A program made the position numbers and the translations under genes. The notes under the pieces are model-generated. The model was given only the letters and a program-made list of their open reading frames with translations, was not told where the DNA came from and searched no databases. This document shows, in pieces, positions 17,438 to 29,689 of a DNA stretch of 64,000 nt; position 1 is the stretch's first letter, and every line of letters starts with the position of its first letter. Source of the DNA: Larix kaempferi (taxonomy: Eukaryota; Streptophyta; Pinopsida; Pinales; Pinaceae); contig BSBM01000424.1 in assembly GCA_027924585.1 (NCBI GenBank), positions 558,001-622,000 of the forward strand, in the 5' to 3' direction.

Positions 17438-17454
17438 AACAAACATGAGGATTC
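17438..17454. repeat. LINE target-site duplication, right copy
   Basis: Exact 17-bp copy of 10,003-10,019. The first A bases overlap the poly(A) tail, so the duplication could be one or two bases shorter. Confidence 0.93.
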
Positions 17455-17696
17455 CTTCTCAATATTACGTATGGTGGTTATTGAAGTTCAATTTCATTGA
17501 GGGTGTTAGCTTAAATTTTCAACTCTCCAAAGTATTGACTTAAAGTATTACACCGTCTTAACTAAATTGTTAACCATACAAAGTTATGAAGTGATAAATA
17601 CAATTTTGCAACCAAAATTTTCAATATCTTCTATGTAAAAATAAAAATGACTTACAATTTTACAAACAATAATTATCGATATCTTCTATGAAAAAA

Positions 17697-18220
17697 AAAA
17701 GCATAGTCATTTTAATGCTAACTCCGTCTTGGAAATTTATATGGGTAGTCAAGATGTATATTTTGTTTATAGTCATTCCATATTTTTTTTTTTAAAGGTG
17801 GTTTGCCGTTTGTTAGAGGGCTAGTCCACCTGGGAAATGGTCACCACCTGCTATTCTAGAGAATCAAGGTGGCACAAATTACAATCATTACAATATGGGC
17901 TCGACAAGAGCAATATGTCACTTACAAGAATTGAACTTGGGTGGGGAGGGTAACAACATTCCTCCCAACCACCCAGGCTACAACCAATGGACAAATAGTC
18001 ATTCCATATATACACACATCCTCAAAATTGAATAATTATTGTTTTATTATGAAATAATGAAAAAATAAAAAAGCATAGTCATTTTAATGCTAACTCCATC
18101 TTGGAAATCTATATGGGTAGTCAAGATAAGATGAATATATTGTTTATAGTCATTCCATATATACACACATCCTCAAAATTGAATAATTATTGTTTTATTA
18201 TGAAACAATGAACTAATAGT
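17697..18220. repeat. Tandem duplication (about 155-bp unit), first unit split by a SINE
   Basis: AAAAGCATAGTCATTTTAATG starts unit 1 near 17,699 and unit 2 near 18,070. Both continue through ATAGTCATTCCATAT into a shared ACACACATCCTCAAAATTG stretch ending in GTTTTATTATGAAA. Unit 1 is interrupted by the SINE at 17,784-17,994, while unit 2 is not, so the duplication came first. Confidence 0.85.
17784..17994 (-). mobile_element. tRNA-derived SINE, 211 bp, flanked by 15-bp duplications
   Basis: Direct repeats ATAGTCATTCCATAT at 17,769-17,783 and 17,995-18,009 flank the insert. On the minus strand it begins with a tRNA-like head: an A-box-like TAGCCTGGGTGG (17,969-17,980) and, 32 bases on, a B-box GTTCAATTC (17,928-17,936). 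It ends in an A-run, seen as T at 17,784-17,793. Pol III boxes, an A-tail and target-site duplications define a SINE, mobilised in trans by LINE enzymes. It sits 330 bp from an L1 LINE, but shared machinery is only inferred. I do not recognise the family. Confidence 0.85.
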
Positions 18221-18287
18221 TAAAATTAAACAAGAGGGGTATTTTAGCAACAAGATTTCATTTATTTGATGATAAAATGGTTCTCTT

Positions 18288-18477
18288 TGTATTATTGTTT
18301 TAGAAAAAGTATTCACTTTACTTTGAAATCAAAACTTTGGATAAATGTTTTAATTTGCATGTCATTTGATAGAAAAAATGGCTGTATTATTGTTTTAGAA
18401 AAAGTATTCACTTTACTTTGAAATCAAAACTTTGGATAAATGTTTTAATTTGCATGTCATTTGATAGAAAAAATGGC
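18288..18477. repeat. Perfect 95-bp tandem duplication
   Basis: Units 18,288-18,382 and 18,383-18,477 read identically by eye, starting TGTATTATTG and ending AAAAAATGGC. Perfect identity points to a recent event, such as replication slippage or template switching. Confidence 0.9.
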
Positions 18478-18676
18478 AACCTGACTACTTGAGTCCCTGC
18501 CATCCTGGAGGCGGGGACTAATAAACTGCCAACTATCTGGTAGATTAATAAATTCTTTTGTACGCCCATCCTCAAACTTGAATGATTATAATTTTATTAC
18601 GAATCCAAAATAAAATAATTAACTAATAGTTAAACTTAAATAAACTAAAAGCTATCTGGTAGAGTAATAAATTGAA

Positions 18677-21600
18677 ATGTAAACTAAATTTAATTTAATA
18701 AAAAATTACACTAGTAGCATGAAGCGACCAACCAATATAATGAATATATGTAATACGATTCATAAATAAAAGAAATATAAATAATATTGTATATAGATGA
18801 AATAATGTATATAAGTAATATAAGATTGTAATAAATATTAAGTTTTATAAAAATAAAGTATGGATAAAAATAAATATATAATATATATATATATAGTAGA
18901 TATGGATCTATCTTAATAATTAATATTGTTTATTTATGTGTTTTAAATAAGTTATTTTTTTCTTTGTAGTTTAAGATGTAGATGTAGATGTAGGAAGATC
19001 ATGATTATGTAAATGAAATAAAATAATCTATTCACTTAGGAATATAGATTATTATTAACCAATATAGATCCATCTTAACCTTGGATTTATCAAGCACCTA
19101 GAGGGATCTAATTTCTTCACATGTAAATTTTTTTAATCTTAAATTTTATACACAAAGAAAAATACATTTTTATTTTATTTTATGAGAAGATATGGACTTT
19201 TTAATTACTTTTCATTTGATTTTAATTTTGTATTTTATGGGTCGACATGAATTTTTTAATTACTTTTTATTTTTGGTAATGTAACGTTACATTATGTTAC
19301 AACATCTCCCTCATATTGGATTGTAGAGCACCTCGCTCCTTTCGATGCAATTACTTATTTCTATCGAGAAAGAATCGAGTAAAATATAATATGACATCAA
19401 ATATGATTGCAAGAGCATAAAATATGATTTCGTAATCATGTTTGATAGTAATAATTTTATGATCGAAAGCTAAGATATTTTTTTATCAAAAAAAAGATTC
19501 TAAGAGGATGTCCTAGTGGTAGCCTAGATTCTAGTCAAGTGGGGAGCATATAAAGGTCTGATTTGATTAAAATAAAATTTATGCACTTAGATATCTTAAT
19601 TGAATGAATGAGGTGAATAAAAAGAAGAAAAAGAAGAAGCCTAATAAGGATTACAAGAATTTTCAATTAAATTCTATGAGCACCAAAGGAAGGGGGGAGA
19701 ATTGGTGGCTACAAGTGATTAGCAACTGATAGAATTCTATGAGAAACAGGAGGGGAAAAATAGGGGTGGAAACTGATTACTGATTGATTGATGTATTTGA
19801 GAACTGGGAGGGAAAAACTAGGGGTTATGGATGATTAGTGGTTGATTCAAGTCTTTGAGTACTGGGAGGGGGGAAAATGGGGGCTACGAGTGAATAACGG
19901 TTGATTGAATTTTCTAAACACCTGGAAGGGAAAAACTTGTGGTTATCAGTGATTAGTGATTGATTTATTATATGAGCAGTGGGACGGGGAAACTGGTGGC
20001 TATGAGCACTATGAAAGGGAAAACTAGTTGATGTGAGTGATCACAATTTGATTGATTATGCAAGAACTGGGAGGGAGGGGGGCAGGGTTGCTTATGAATA
20101 AATGCGAGAGGGGAACAAAATTGATCTTTTCTCTTCTGAATTTAGTCTTTGTACTTGTATTTTATTTGTTGATTTTGGGTTCAAACTATTTGAAAGTGGT
20201 TGGTATATATAATTTATATGTTGGATGTTGTTGACTATAAATTAATTTGTAATCTATTCTTATTGAGACCTAACTAGGAAGAGGGGAAGAAGGTCAAGAA
20301 GGTGAAAATCACCAAACTAGCCAGAGGAAAGGAAAGCTTGGGTGGTGAGAGATAAATGGCATCTTGTTGATGGAAGTCGGATTGGGAATATGATAAAACT
20401 GAAAGAAAATTAATGCATGTTACATCTAAAATAGTAAAATTATTGAATCCTATCTCAAATTGATATGTGTACATAAATATAATTACTAAATGTTCGTCCT
20501 GTGTTGTTATTTGATTTAGATTATGGTAAAAAAATTAATTAAATTCTTCTTTGTTAAACAATGTTAATTTCTCCCATTTAATGAACTGACTATGTGAAAA
20601 CAAATTCAAAAAATCAGATAGCAATGATCATTCATTAACTTACCATGCAAGTAGACAAAACAAGATACACAATTTTATTTTCATTTATATCAACTTTCAA
20701 GTTTACCTCCATTGAATAAAATGTAATCTTAAAATTTTGTCTCTATCCAATAATCTTAAGAGAACATATTAATTAATTGTTTTGGACTATCATTTTCCAG
20801 ACATAAGATTATATATAATATGTAAAAATTTATCTTGATCCTTAACTATGGCACAAATTTTGATTAAAAAATGGGCATGTGTAATGACCCAACCTATATA
20901 TCCTAACCACTCCTAGTTTGATGAGTGATGAATTATACACAAGCATAATCAAATAATGAAAAACTTGTATCAAGCTTCTTGTTAAAATGTAACATGTTGT
21001 TATGATGCCTTCACATAGTTGATTACTGAGAATGTTAATCATTTGATATTTGGATACTAACAATCAATTAATGGTGATGGCATGTGTTCTGAGATGACTC
21101 AACTTGGGATCATCTAGATTCTCCAAGACAGGAAAATCAGTTCCATTATACCTTTGTGAGGGCCCATGATCATGAAGGGGTTCATATATTTTCCACTTGG
21201 ATTGGGAATAGGACAATGATACAACCTTCAAACCTTCACCATTCATATTCTATATTTTCTTGGTCATGTTATGCTTGTGCTATATCTAATTTGCATGTAT
21301 TATTGGGTCATGATTTTCATGTTTGATTGAATTTGTACATGGTATGGTGACCTAGGCTCATTACATATGGTATTTAGGCAACAATGCATGTCTAGGATGC
21401 ATGTATTATAGGCAATATTCAATATATATTGGGATGGATGTTTAATATTATGTGTTAATGGGTTCAACTTATAGTACCATGACATTATGAATCCTATAAT
21501 AAATTAATACAAAAGGAAATTGAACAAAATTAATGAAATTATAGATTTGCATGCAACTCCACTCGTCATGGGGCATGCAAATAATGCTACTTTTATGTTA

Positions 21601-22591
21601 TGTGAGGAAAGTGATAAAAGAGGGACAGGGTATTCTCTCTATGAGGAGGTTGAAATTCCTTTTATCTAGGTTCATGTGAATGTCTAGTCAAGAATTCCAT
21701 ATAAATGTTAATATTGGTGAAAGGTGGGAGGTTGTGGGAGCTCAAGGGCCTCAATTGTTAGAGATGAGGGATATGGTTAGGAGTAGAGTCCTCCTATTCC
21801 CCACAATTTCTCATGTTTGGTCATTGGTTTCAAACTTCTAGAGCATTTAAACTCTTCTTTTGATATAGGTATGATCCACTCAATTTCTTCAATCATCCAT
21901 TTGTTACATAGATGATCCATTCATTAGAGAGATAGCTAAATAATAAGAAATTTCCTAAGTTTAAATTGGAATTTATTCATAATTAACAAAGTTTGAAATG
22001 AAATGGACTATAAAGCAAAAATCATTAGAAGTGTATTTTATTGAGAGTTCTTGATATAAATTAGGTTGTTAAAATGTAGACAAGAAACATAGGAACTCTT
22101 CATACCCTTCCAATATAGGAAAGGAAACACAAAGTGTTGTATTGTTGATGCAGAAACATGAACACCTCATTATTTTTTATAATTATATTAATTGTAAGGT
22201 ACCCAACCTCCACTATAATCCTATTCAATTCATGGGGTACTCCAAAACAATCCAAATTTCGTTGGTTTCCTTTTGTAGCATCCTCATATGTTGTCCATGT
22301 CCATCCAACACTCTCCATTGGGTTTCTTTGCCTAAAAAACAATCTGCAAGGCCAAATTTAACCTCAAACAATAATATAATACATAATTTATATGAAAATA
22401 CAAATAATATAATAATTTATAATATAGCATAAGTCTTTTTGGATATAAAAGGGTGGTATGAAAATAAATCAATATGGTTTGGCTTGCATCATTACTCTAC
22501 AGAATTATGCTAATAAGTGAAAACAATATGATGTGCATGTAGAAGCTACTCCCCTCACTCAGAGGCCCCCATATCAGGTTAGGACATCACA
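18677..22591 (+). mobile_element. Non-coding LTR-retroelement-like repeat, copy 1 (3' part)
   Basis: This segment is collinear with 50,200-53,284, including repeat arrays and non-coding stretches. At 20,880 a TGTAATGACCC begins. In the second copy the matching TGTAATGACCC at 52,056 directly follows a purine tract, so it reads as an LTR start. A possible inverted end, AGGTTAGGACATCACA, closes at 22,591, giving a 3' LTR of about 1.7 kb. No gag or pol similarity is seen upstream, and no 5' LTR or primer site is found, so this would be a non-autonomous or decayed element. The LTR reading is moderately supported; the duplication itself is clear. Confidence 0.55.
19690..20110. repeat. Degenerate ~75-80-bp tandem array in non-coding repeat, copy 1
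   Basis: Units repeat the theme GATTAGTGATTGATTGA, then TTTGAG, then CTGGGAGGGGAAAACT and GGGGCTACGAGTGA. The same array is at 50,810-51,290 in copy 2. Purine-rich blocks of A and G alternate with AT-rich blocks. No open frame spans it. Confidence 0.75.
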
Positions 22592-22747
22592 ACCTTCTAA
22601 AAAGGAGGGGGCTAAAGGACCCAAAAGATGAAAAATCAACATAATAGGAGCTAAATGTATTTTGAATAGACAGAAAGGGAGAGGGGTGAAAATGCGAAGA
22701 TGGGTAACACTTTCGTGAGAATTGGGTGCCCGAATAACATAGCGTAA
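22592..22747. other. Short spacer between the repeat and copy B
   Basis: Nothing recognisable, apart from a half motif CCCGAATAAC at 22,729-22,738 that resembles the palindromes starting just to the right. Confidence 0.4.
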
Positions 22748-22750
22748 GCT

Positions 22751-22979
22751 ATTCAGCCGAATAACCATGTTTATTCGGCTAAATAAAATAATTTATTCGG
22801 CCGAATAAATATGGTTATTCGGCCGAATAAATATGGTTATTCGGTCGAATAAGCGTTACATGATTCGGCCGAATAACGTTAAATGGTGAACCATTTAAAA
22901 TAATGGATCCCTCGAAATGCATGCGACGCATAGCTGGTCTGTAAATTTGACCGGTGGTTCCATGTTTATTCGGCTGAAT
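22751..22979. repeat. Array of palindromic ATTCGGCCGAAT motifs (left end of copy B)
   Basis: Cores lie at 22,751, 22,773, 22,795, 22,818, 22,839 and 22,863, a spacing of 21-24 bp, with one more at 22,968. The best match to the consensus is TTATTCGGCCGAATAA, a 16-bp perfect palindrome; variants change one or two central bases. Related motifs lie at 48,921-48,930, 48,951-48,963 and 49,002-49,019, beyond the other end of the element. Helical-turn-multiple spacing of short palindromes suggests binding sites, perhaps for the transposase, but that is inference. Confidence 0.8.
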
Positions 22980-22988
22980 AATTATTCT

Positions 22989-22998
22989 GCATAAAAGC
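22989..22998 (+). promoter_or_regulatory. Possible TATA box of gene 1
   Basis: GCATAAAAGC lies directly after the last left-end palindrome (22,968-22,979) and upstream of a pyrimidine- and GC-richer leader (23,000-23,434) that ends at a good splice donor. A start site near 23,020 would fit. No other support. Confidence 0.3.
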
Positions 22999-22999
22999 T

Positions 23000-23589
23000 C
23001 GGTTGCAGCCCACATTTTTCAGTTTTTCTCTGCATTTGGCCCTAGCAGCTCTGCCGAAATCTGCCTGTTTCCTCGCCAGTTGCTTTGTCAGACCCCTCCT
23101 ATCTCCCCGCCGCTCATCTACGCTTGTTGTCCACCCCTGTTGTACCCTTCCAGTTGGACCCCGCCTGTTGGAAACTACCTGTTGGACCCTGCCAGTTTCT
23201 ATTGCTGCATTCGTCTGATCCGCCACCCTCTTGACGCAGAGATCCGCGACCCTCTCGTTCTTTCGCCGGTTGCTTGGTTGCTGTATTCGGCTATCCCGCC
23301 GCCTTGTATTCGGCTATTCCGCCACCCTGCATTCGACGTGGAGATCCGCTGCTGCATTTAGCTGTTCCTCCACCCTCTCGATGTGGAGATCCACTTCTAC
23401 ATTTGGTTGTTCCTTCACGCCTTTCGGTTTGCAGGTAAGCTCTCGGTTTTGTGGTTGAATTCGTTTATTTTTTTTTGCTTTTTTTATATTTTAATAAGTT
23501 GTTTTCAATATTTGCAGGTTTCGCATTGGGTGAATTGTTGTTCGGTTTGGTCGGTTTTTTTGGCTTCGTCATTGGGATTCTTTAAACAG
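23000..23589 (+). other. Probable 5' leader exons of gene 1, copy B
   Basis: A GC-richer leader ends at CAG/GTAAGC (donor at 23,435). A second small segment, 23,518-23,589, is bordered by TTTGCAG and by CAG/GTATGT. The open frames here are in unrelated frames and have no start in line with gene 1, so I treat them as untranslated. The exon calls rest on splice-site quality alone. Confidence 0.4.
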
Positions 23590-26500
23590 GTATGTTAATT
23601 TCCTGTCCATGTAATTTTTAATTTTAATTTAAATTAAGTTTCTTTAAAATTTTAAAATTGCATAAATTTTAAATTCGCATCTATATGAGTTTTCGACATT
23701 ATTTGTAGTTATGGCAAATTGATATAATAATTATGTATTGAATTATTTCGGGCAGTTGTTCTCTGTTCATGAACAGAGAACTCCCAATTGGGCCAGATAA
23801 TTTTGTTTATTCAACAAAATAGGTTATTAATGGAATTGGACATAATAGGAGAAACGTAAAAAGGGATAAGAATATCTATTCATTGATCATTCTCTAATAG
23901 ATTGGTTAGCTTAATAAGCACAATTAGCTAATAGGATAAAACTAGTGTAATATGTGTAATTACAGATAGTGTAAGTGTTACAGTAATAAAATGTATACAA
24001 TATAGAGCTGTTAACGATACTGATAAGCCCAACTAATAAAGCTGCTTGAACTGGTAGTCTGTAACAAGTAGTAACCACTTACATGCTAAATTACTGTACA
24101 CGTTTCCATAATGTATATATTATAAATAGTTAAAACCTTAGACTATAGACTAAATACTAGGAATCAGGTTATTACACATACTTAGTAGGATTTATTATAC
24201 ATAATACGTACATATTATACGAAGACTAATAAGCATTAGTGTTATAAATTAAACATTTAATAGTTTACCGAATTAAGTTGCTTAGCTACCAAAAGCATAA
24301 CCAGTTCTTTCAGCATCTAAGCAAGCATCTTAACCAAATTTCAATCCAAAGTATAATATTCCATCAAAAAAATAGTCTGCCTCATAGCTAACAGCACCTA
24401 GAGTACCTAGATCAATACTATAGAAGAAACTAGCTATGCTCATGAACAAAGAAGGTCTCGTTAGGGTGGCTTAGTAATATCCACTATGTCTTTCCCCTAA
24501 TCACTTACACCACTTACTTATATCTACAAGCTTTGTAATAGTTTAAGTAAAAAGAAAGCATGGTAATTATTAGATTTTAAACACTAATGGTAATAGATTT
24601 ACTGTAAACTATGTTATGCTGAATGTGCATATCGATTGGTATTGTGATAAGAGTAAGACCAATGATTACACTATATTAGTACAGGGCAATGTAAGCTCAA
24701 TAGTAACAACATGCTTAGTGAGCAGGATACCAGTGTTGAAAGTTGATCTTTAGTTATGCTCTGAATTCATAACAGGTAAAAAGAGTATAAACATAGTGGA
24801 TTCCACAGAAGTAATGATATACTAGTTGTCATGGATAGTGTTATGTTTAAGTACCTTAGTAATAAGTACTCTATTTCTATTCTACCCATATGAATCAACA
24901 CCGTAGATGATACAAAGAACATAGGATAACATGGTCAATTCATTCCACATATTCCCTAATATATTGGTTACAATTATGTACAAACTAGTAATGGTGATCA
25001 TTGATATCATAACTACGACATTTTCACAGTAAAAATAAAGCTACTTGTAACATGTTGTTTAGCCTAGTTATGCTTGAATAGTAGTATTATATATACTTGT
25101 ATCATTATTATTATCGTCTATGCTCATATTCTATTAGTACTAGTTTATATGGAGTTAATACAAAGGGTGTGTACAGGTATGATATAAGGTAAAGGTTAAA
25201 AAGCTGACTACCATACATACTGGAATAGTTAAGCAAACCCATATAAGGATCATAGTGTAATATGGACACAAAGTAAGCACTAATGGGAACAAATCATAGT
25301 ACAACTATAACACTATATATTACGTATATAGCTGAACCAATGGGACTAGTAGTAAGATCAACATATAAGGATAATTAAGAGTTGACAGCTATAAGATCAA
25401 TAAGAGAATATAAGTCAATGAACGTATACAAACTAAGAGCCTTAAATAACATTATTAGTAATTATACCAATACTGATGTTGTAAGGATTAGCATAGCTCA
25501 ACTATGCTTGTGATTCGATATAAGCCCAATACGTGACATCAAGATCACTAGCTAGTAGTACTGTAATTCATATAATAACTATATGCGTAATGAGCTATGT
25601 TCTATCATCCTGTGAATACAAGACTCATCTTAACTACCTATGTAAGCTCATATACTAATGGGCTTACTTCATTTATATGTCATAAGCTGTGAGCTTTATT
25701 TTGACTCTGTAATTCACAGCTTGTTTACTATAACAGCTTCTATAGCTTGTAATGTACTCTGCTTTAATGGGATCCAGATTAGTTAAGTACCGGTTTTGAT
25801 TGAATATGTTGATATAAGTAAGCTATTATAATCATTGGGCTTTAATAGAGGTTCAAGCTCAATTTTAATATGCATTATAACTCTAATATGGAAAGCATAG
25901 TAGTATTGTCATTGGTTATTGTTTACACTAGTTATCCAAAGCTCATGAGGTAATGAACTGCTCACATATCCGTCATTTAACCTTAACTAATGGTATTAGC
26001 TTATTGAATTGAATTACAGCAGCTTTCCCTATTTAGTCACATCATCATGCTTCACTTATGATTACCATTGTTTAGTGTGTTATGTTATAGCTATAGTATC
26101 CCATACATATGAGTAAGCTTTGAACTATCATATATTATGGTAATTCTTAATCTTTGTTGTAATCATATTAGTCTCTATTAGAGGTTGAATTTAGGAGCTA
26201 TTATGGCTAGGTTGTTTCTATAGAATGTTTTCTATATGTTTCAAAGTTAGTACAATATGACCATGTTTAGATTAACATTTAAGAGATGCCAGATTTAAAC
26301 TCCTTATTATATTGAAATAATATCTAGTTCTCTTTATGCTAGTCAATATAACAATTAAACTATATTCCTTGACATAAAGAAGTGTAACCTATTAATAGAT
26401 TGGCACATTAATTCTTCATATATCCAACAATATTAGCTCTATACATTTTAAGAATTATTAGATGATATTAGGTAAATAGGTCCTTATTTAAGAACTTAGT

Positions 26501-26609
26501 TTCTTTAGCAGCTAGGTCTTAGAAAAATGGTTAAATGTTTAGAATGTTAAAATATCAAAACATGTAGAATTTGAATATGTTATGAGTTGATAACTTTGTT
26601 TAAATGTAG
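23590..26609 (+). other. Likely 3-kb intron of gene 1, no other feature
   Basis: The stretch lies between donor GTATGT at 23,590 and acceptor TAAATGTAG ending at 26,609, just before the first gene 1 ATG. It is gene-free. Its texture is unusual: many TAGTA, TAAGC and CATAG words, few long homopolymers and almost no long open frames. Confidence 0.4.
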
Positions 26610-26621
26610 ATATCATATCAA

Positions 26622-28898
26622 ATGGAAAGAGAGGAGCCTTCGAGGCAAAAGTGTAGTAGGTCATCACGTTCATCGGGAGTTGGTGTCCCAATTGATAATC
26701 GAAGGTTGTCGACTTCACCTTGGGATTCAAGCTTATTGTACAGTTCACATTCATTCGATCATCGGCGAGGCGATAGGGGTACAGATGATTCCCCTTTATC
26801 TTATGTGGGAGAACGTCGATCTTGACATTCTGTCGGTATGAACATCAATCTTTTAATACATGTATAAATTGTATTTTTGTGTGTACACAAAGTTTGTACA
26901 TGTTTACACATAAATCTGTTTGTATTTGAAGCAGATCGTGGTTCAGAAGAGGCTCGTAATTCTACAGAGAGGGAGGAAGATCAAGCAAGGGAGATAGATG
27001 TGGGTGCAGAGCAAGGTTCCCAAGAGGCTCGTCATTCTACACAAGGTGATGGAGGTCGAGCCAGGACGCAATATGTTGAACTAGCCGAGGGTTGTACACC
27101 CATAACGAATTATCCATCTGATTTACCTGAGGAGCTTCCATGGGAAAATGGTCTTCAACAAACGACCCTTGAAAGCTCTAAATCTCACTATGAAAAGCTG
27201 CAACGTGATCTTTCTAGTTTGGATCTCCTTCCAGAGAGCAAACAAAGTTTAGAGATGGTTTTGCGATCATTACAAAAATTCATTGAGGTATATGAGGATC
27301 TTGGACCAACAACAGATGGTTATGTTGAGTTGATGCAGAGAAGAAAGGCCCAAGTGATGGGTCCAGACAAGTGGGTTATTGTGAAGGAGAGAGTGACCAA
27401 AGAACATGCCAACTCAATGTTTTACTTCAAAGAGGGCCTAAAGTGAAAAATGTTGAAAGTGCAATATTTTAAGCACCCTGAACTTGCACATCATTTATAT
27501 GATCGGTTCCTTGTAGCCTATGGTCGGTTTCCATGGAACAATGAGGTTCCTAATTATTTTGCCAGATTTTTTTATGCCGAGTTTTTTTTAAATATGAAGC
27601 CAGATTATACCGATATTCATTCTGACTTTTATGGAGTTGGAAAGGGGCGAATATACAATCGAAAAGGTGCTCTTAGAGATCCTAATACTCTTTGACCTCC
27701 ACCTCAGATATCTCGCCCACCTAGGCTTGTGACTTACAATTCGGGGATGGAGCCCACATCAGACCTTGGAACAAATGCAAGGCATTCGATTGCTGAAAGT
27801 TTAACATCGGCATTTGTAGGAGTTGATGTGGGATTGATTCGAGAGAAGGCTCGAGCCACTATTCGTCAAAATTTTATTTACAAAATGAATGATGATTTAG
27901 ATGGAATGAGCATTGAATATCTCAAGCCTTATGCTAACTTTTGTCGTGATATAGCTTCGGATGTCCTATTCAATGACACATCGAGTATAGGAGAGGTTTG
28001 TGTACTTTCAATCTATTTACTTTATTTATTCATTTTGAATTGAACTTTTTATTACATTATATCTATGTATGATATTATGCCTTTTTTGATGTATAGTAAT
28101 AAATACATTACGTAAATTGGTTGCAGTTTTCTAGAATGTTGAATGAACATAATTTTCGAGTCTCCACTAGTGAAAATGTAGAAAATGTAGAAGAGCATCT
28201 TGGAGAGGTATATTTATTATTTACATATTTATATTTATTTTGAAAGATATTTTATTCTTTTTTTGAATTTTAATTTATCTATGTATCTTATTGTTAATTT
28301 GACTTATCCATGTAGGTTACTCTAGATTTGAACTTTTTAGATGATTTTCCATCTCTTGTGAGCTAATGATTTTAATTTTTTTGTTTCGGTTTTAAGTTAA
28401 TTGCTTAATGTTAGTTTTTTTTTCTTGCACTATGTTTTAGTTATTAACAAAATTTAAATTTTAGGGAAGAGAACATATGGAAATTGACGGTGAAGATATA
28501 GGTTCCTTGATGGATGTGGATATTGGCACCAAGGTAATTTTGTTCATAATTGAACTGTTCTCTGATATATAAGTTTAATATTTTAATTTTTTGAATTTAG
28601 TTTAAAATTGTTTAAATAATTTATGAGATTCATAAATTGCTTTTATACATGTTGTAGCTTGGGTCTCTTTGATCTCTTCGAGGAAAAGGGAAGACTCCAG
28701 TGGAGGATAGTGGTGGACTTGCATTTAGAGAATTTGAGGTAATTTTGTTAATAATTGAATTGTTCTTTGATATAAGTTTAATATTTTAATTTTTTGAATT
28801 TAGTTAAAAATGTTTAAATAATTTATGATATTCATAATCTACTTTTATACATGTTGCAGGTTGGTTCGAGTCTAAGGGAAGACCCTAGTGGAGGATAG
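26622..28898 (+). pseudogene. Gene 1 of the two-gene element, copy B, unknown function
   Basis: I do not recognise this protein. Exons by GT/AG borders: 26,622-26,835, 26,935-27,995, 28,127-28,207, 28,316-28,357, 28,465-28,533, 28,658-28,738 and 28,860-28,898 (TAG). The N-terminus is Arg/Ser-rich, then acidic. The large exon carries a helical-looking domain (around SKSHYEKLQRDL to KAQVMGPDKWVIVKERV) and an aromatic domain (RFPWNNEVPNYF to GRIYNRKGALRDP). The last five exons are 39-81 nt, end in phase 0 and encode short acidic stretches (FLDDFPSL, SLMDVDIG). Both copies end at an equivalent TAG, which supports the model. Breaks: TGA at 26,823-26,825, at 27,444-27,446 (CGA in copy A), at 27,693-27,695 (shared with A) and at 28,670-28,672. 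No signal peptide or membrane segment is evident. Confidence 0.6.
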
Positions 28899-29204
28899 TG
28901 GTGGACTTCCATTTAGAGAATTATTTATATTGTTCTTTTTTTGTTGATATATATATTGTAGTTGTTTTGGACATCGAGGAGCTTTATTTTTGGATTATAC
29001 ATATGTACATTGAACTCACATGTTCATTAATATTTTTTTTGGATTATATACATGTACATTGAACTTATATATTATGTATTTTCTTTAAATGATCTAACTT
29101 GGTGTGGTAAACGTTTAGAATATGTTTTTGCATGTTTATGAATGTATGTATTATTAAATTTATGTATGTATGTATATGTAAATTATTTTCAATGTTGAGA
29201 TGTA
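28899..29204. other. 3' flank of gene 1, copy B
   Basis: AT-rich sequence with ATTATACATATGTACATTGAAC-like words. It is collinear with 1,515-1,789 in copy A. Presumably 3' UTR; no other signal. Confidence 0.4.
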
Positions 29205-29685
29205 AATAATGATAGGAATGTTAGGAATGTTAAGAATGAATGCTAGGAATTTTTGATAGGTGAAATCTAAAGTTAGGAATGTTAGGAATGTTAAGAATGA
29301 ATGTTAGAAAGTTCTGATATGAATGTTAGGAATGTTAAGAATGAATGTTAGGAAGTTTTGATAGGAATGTTAGGAATGTTAAGAATGAATGTTACAAAGT
29401 TTTGATAAGAATGTTAGGAATGTTAAGAATGAATGTGGAAGTTTTGATAGGAATGTTAGGAATGCTAAGAATGAATGTTAGGAAATTTTGATAGGTGCAA
29501 TCTAATGTTATGAATGTTATGAATGTTAGGAATGTTAAGAATGAATGTTATGAAGTTTTGATAGGATAGGAAATTTTGATAGGAATGTTAGGAATGTTAA
29601 GAATGAATGTCAGGAAGTTTTGATAGGAATGTTAGGAATGCTAAGAATGAATGTTAGGAAGTTTTGATAGGTGCAATCTAATGCA
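29205..29685. repeat. Minisatellite downstream of gene 1, copy B
   Basis: Same units as 1,790-2,833 (AATGTTAGGAAGTTTTGATA, AATGTTAAGAATG), but about 0.5 kb long. Here the higher-order unit AGGAATGTTAGGAATGTTAAG is cleaner than in copy A. Confidence 0.85.
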
Positions 29686-29689
29686 ATCT

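Noticed and set aside
22751-22874. CRISPR-like array of short palindromes
   Set aside because: The window is eukaryotic, the units abut with only about 10 bp between cores, and there are no unique spacers.
23000-23600. Overlapping plus-strand frames in the GC-richer leader of gene 1
   Set aside because: Three frames are open over short stretches with Cys/Ser/Pro-biased products; this fits base composition better than coding.
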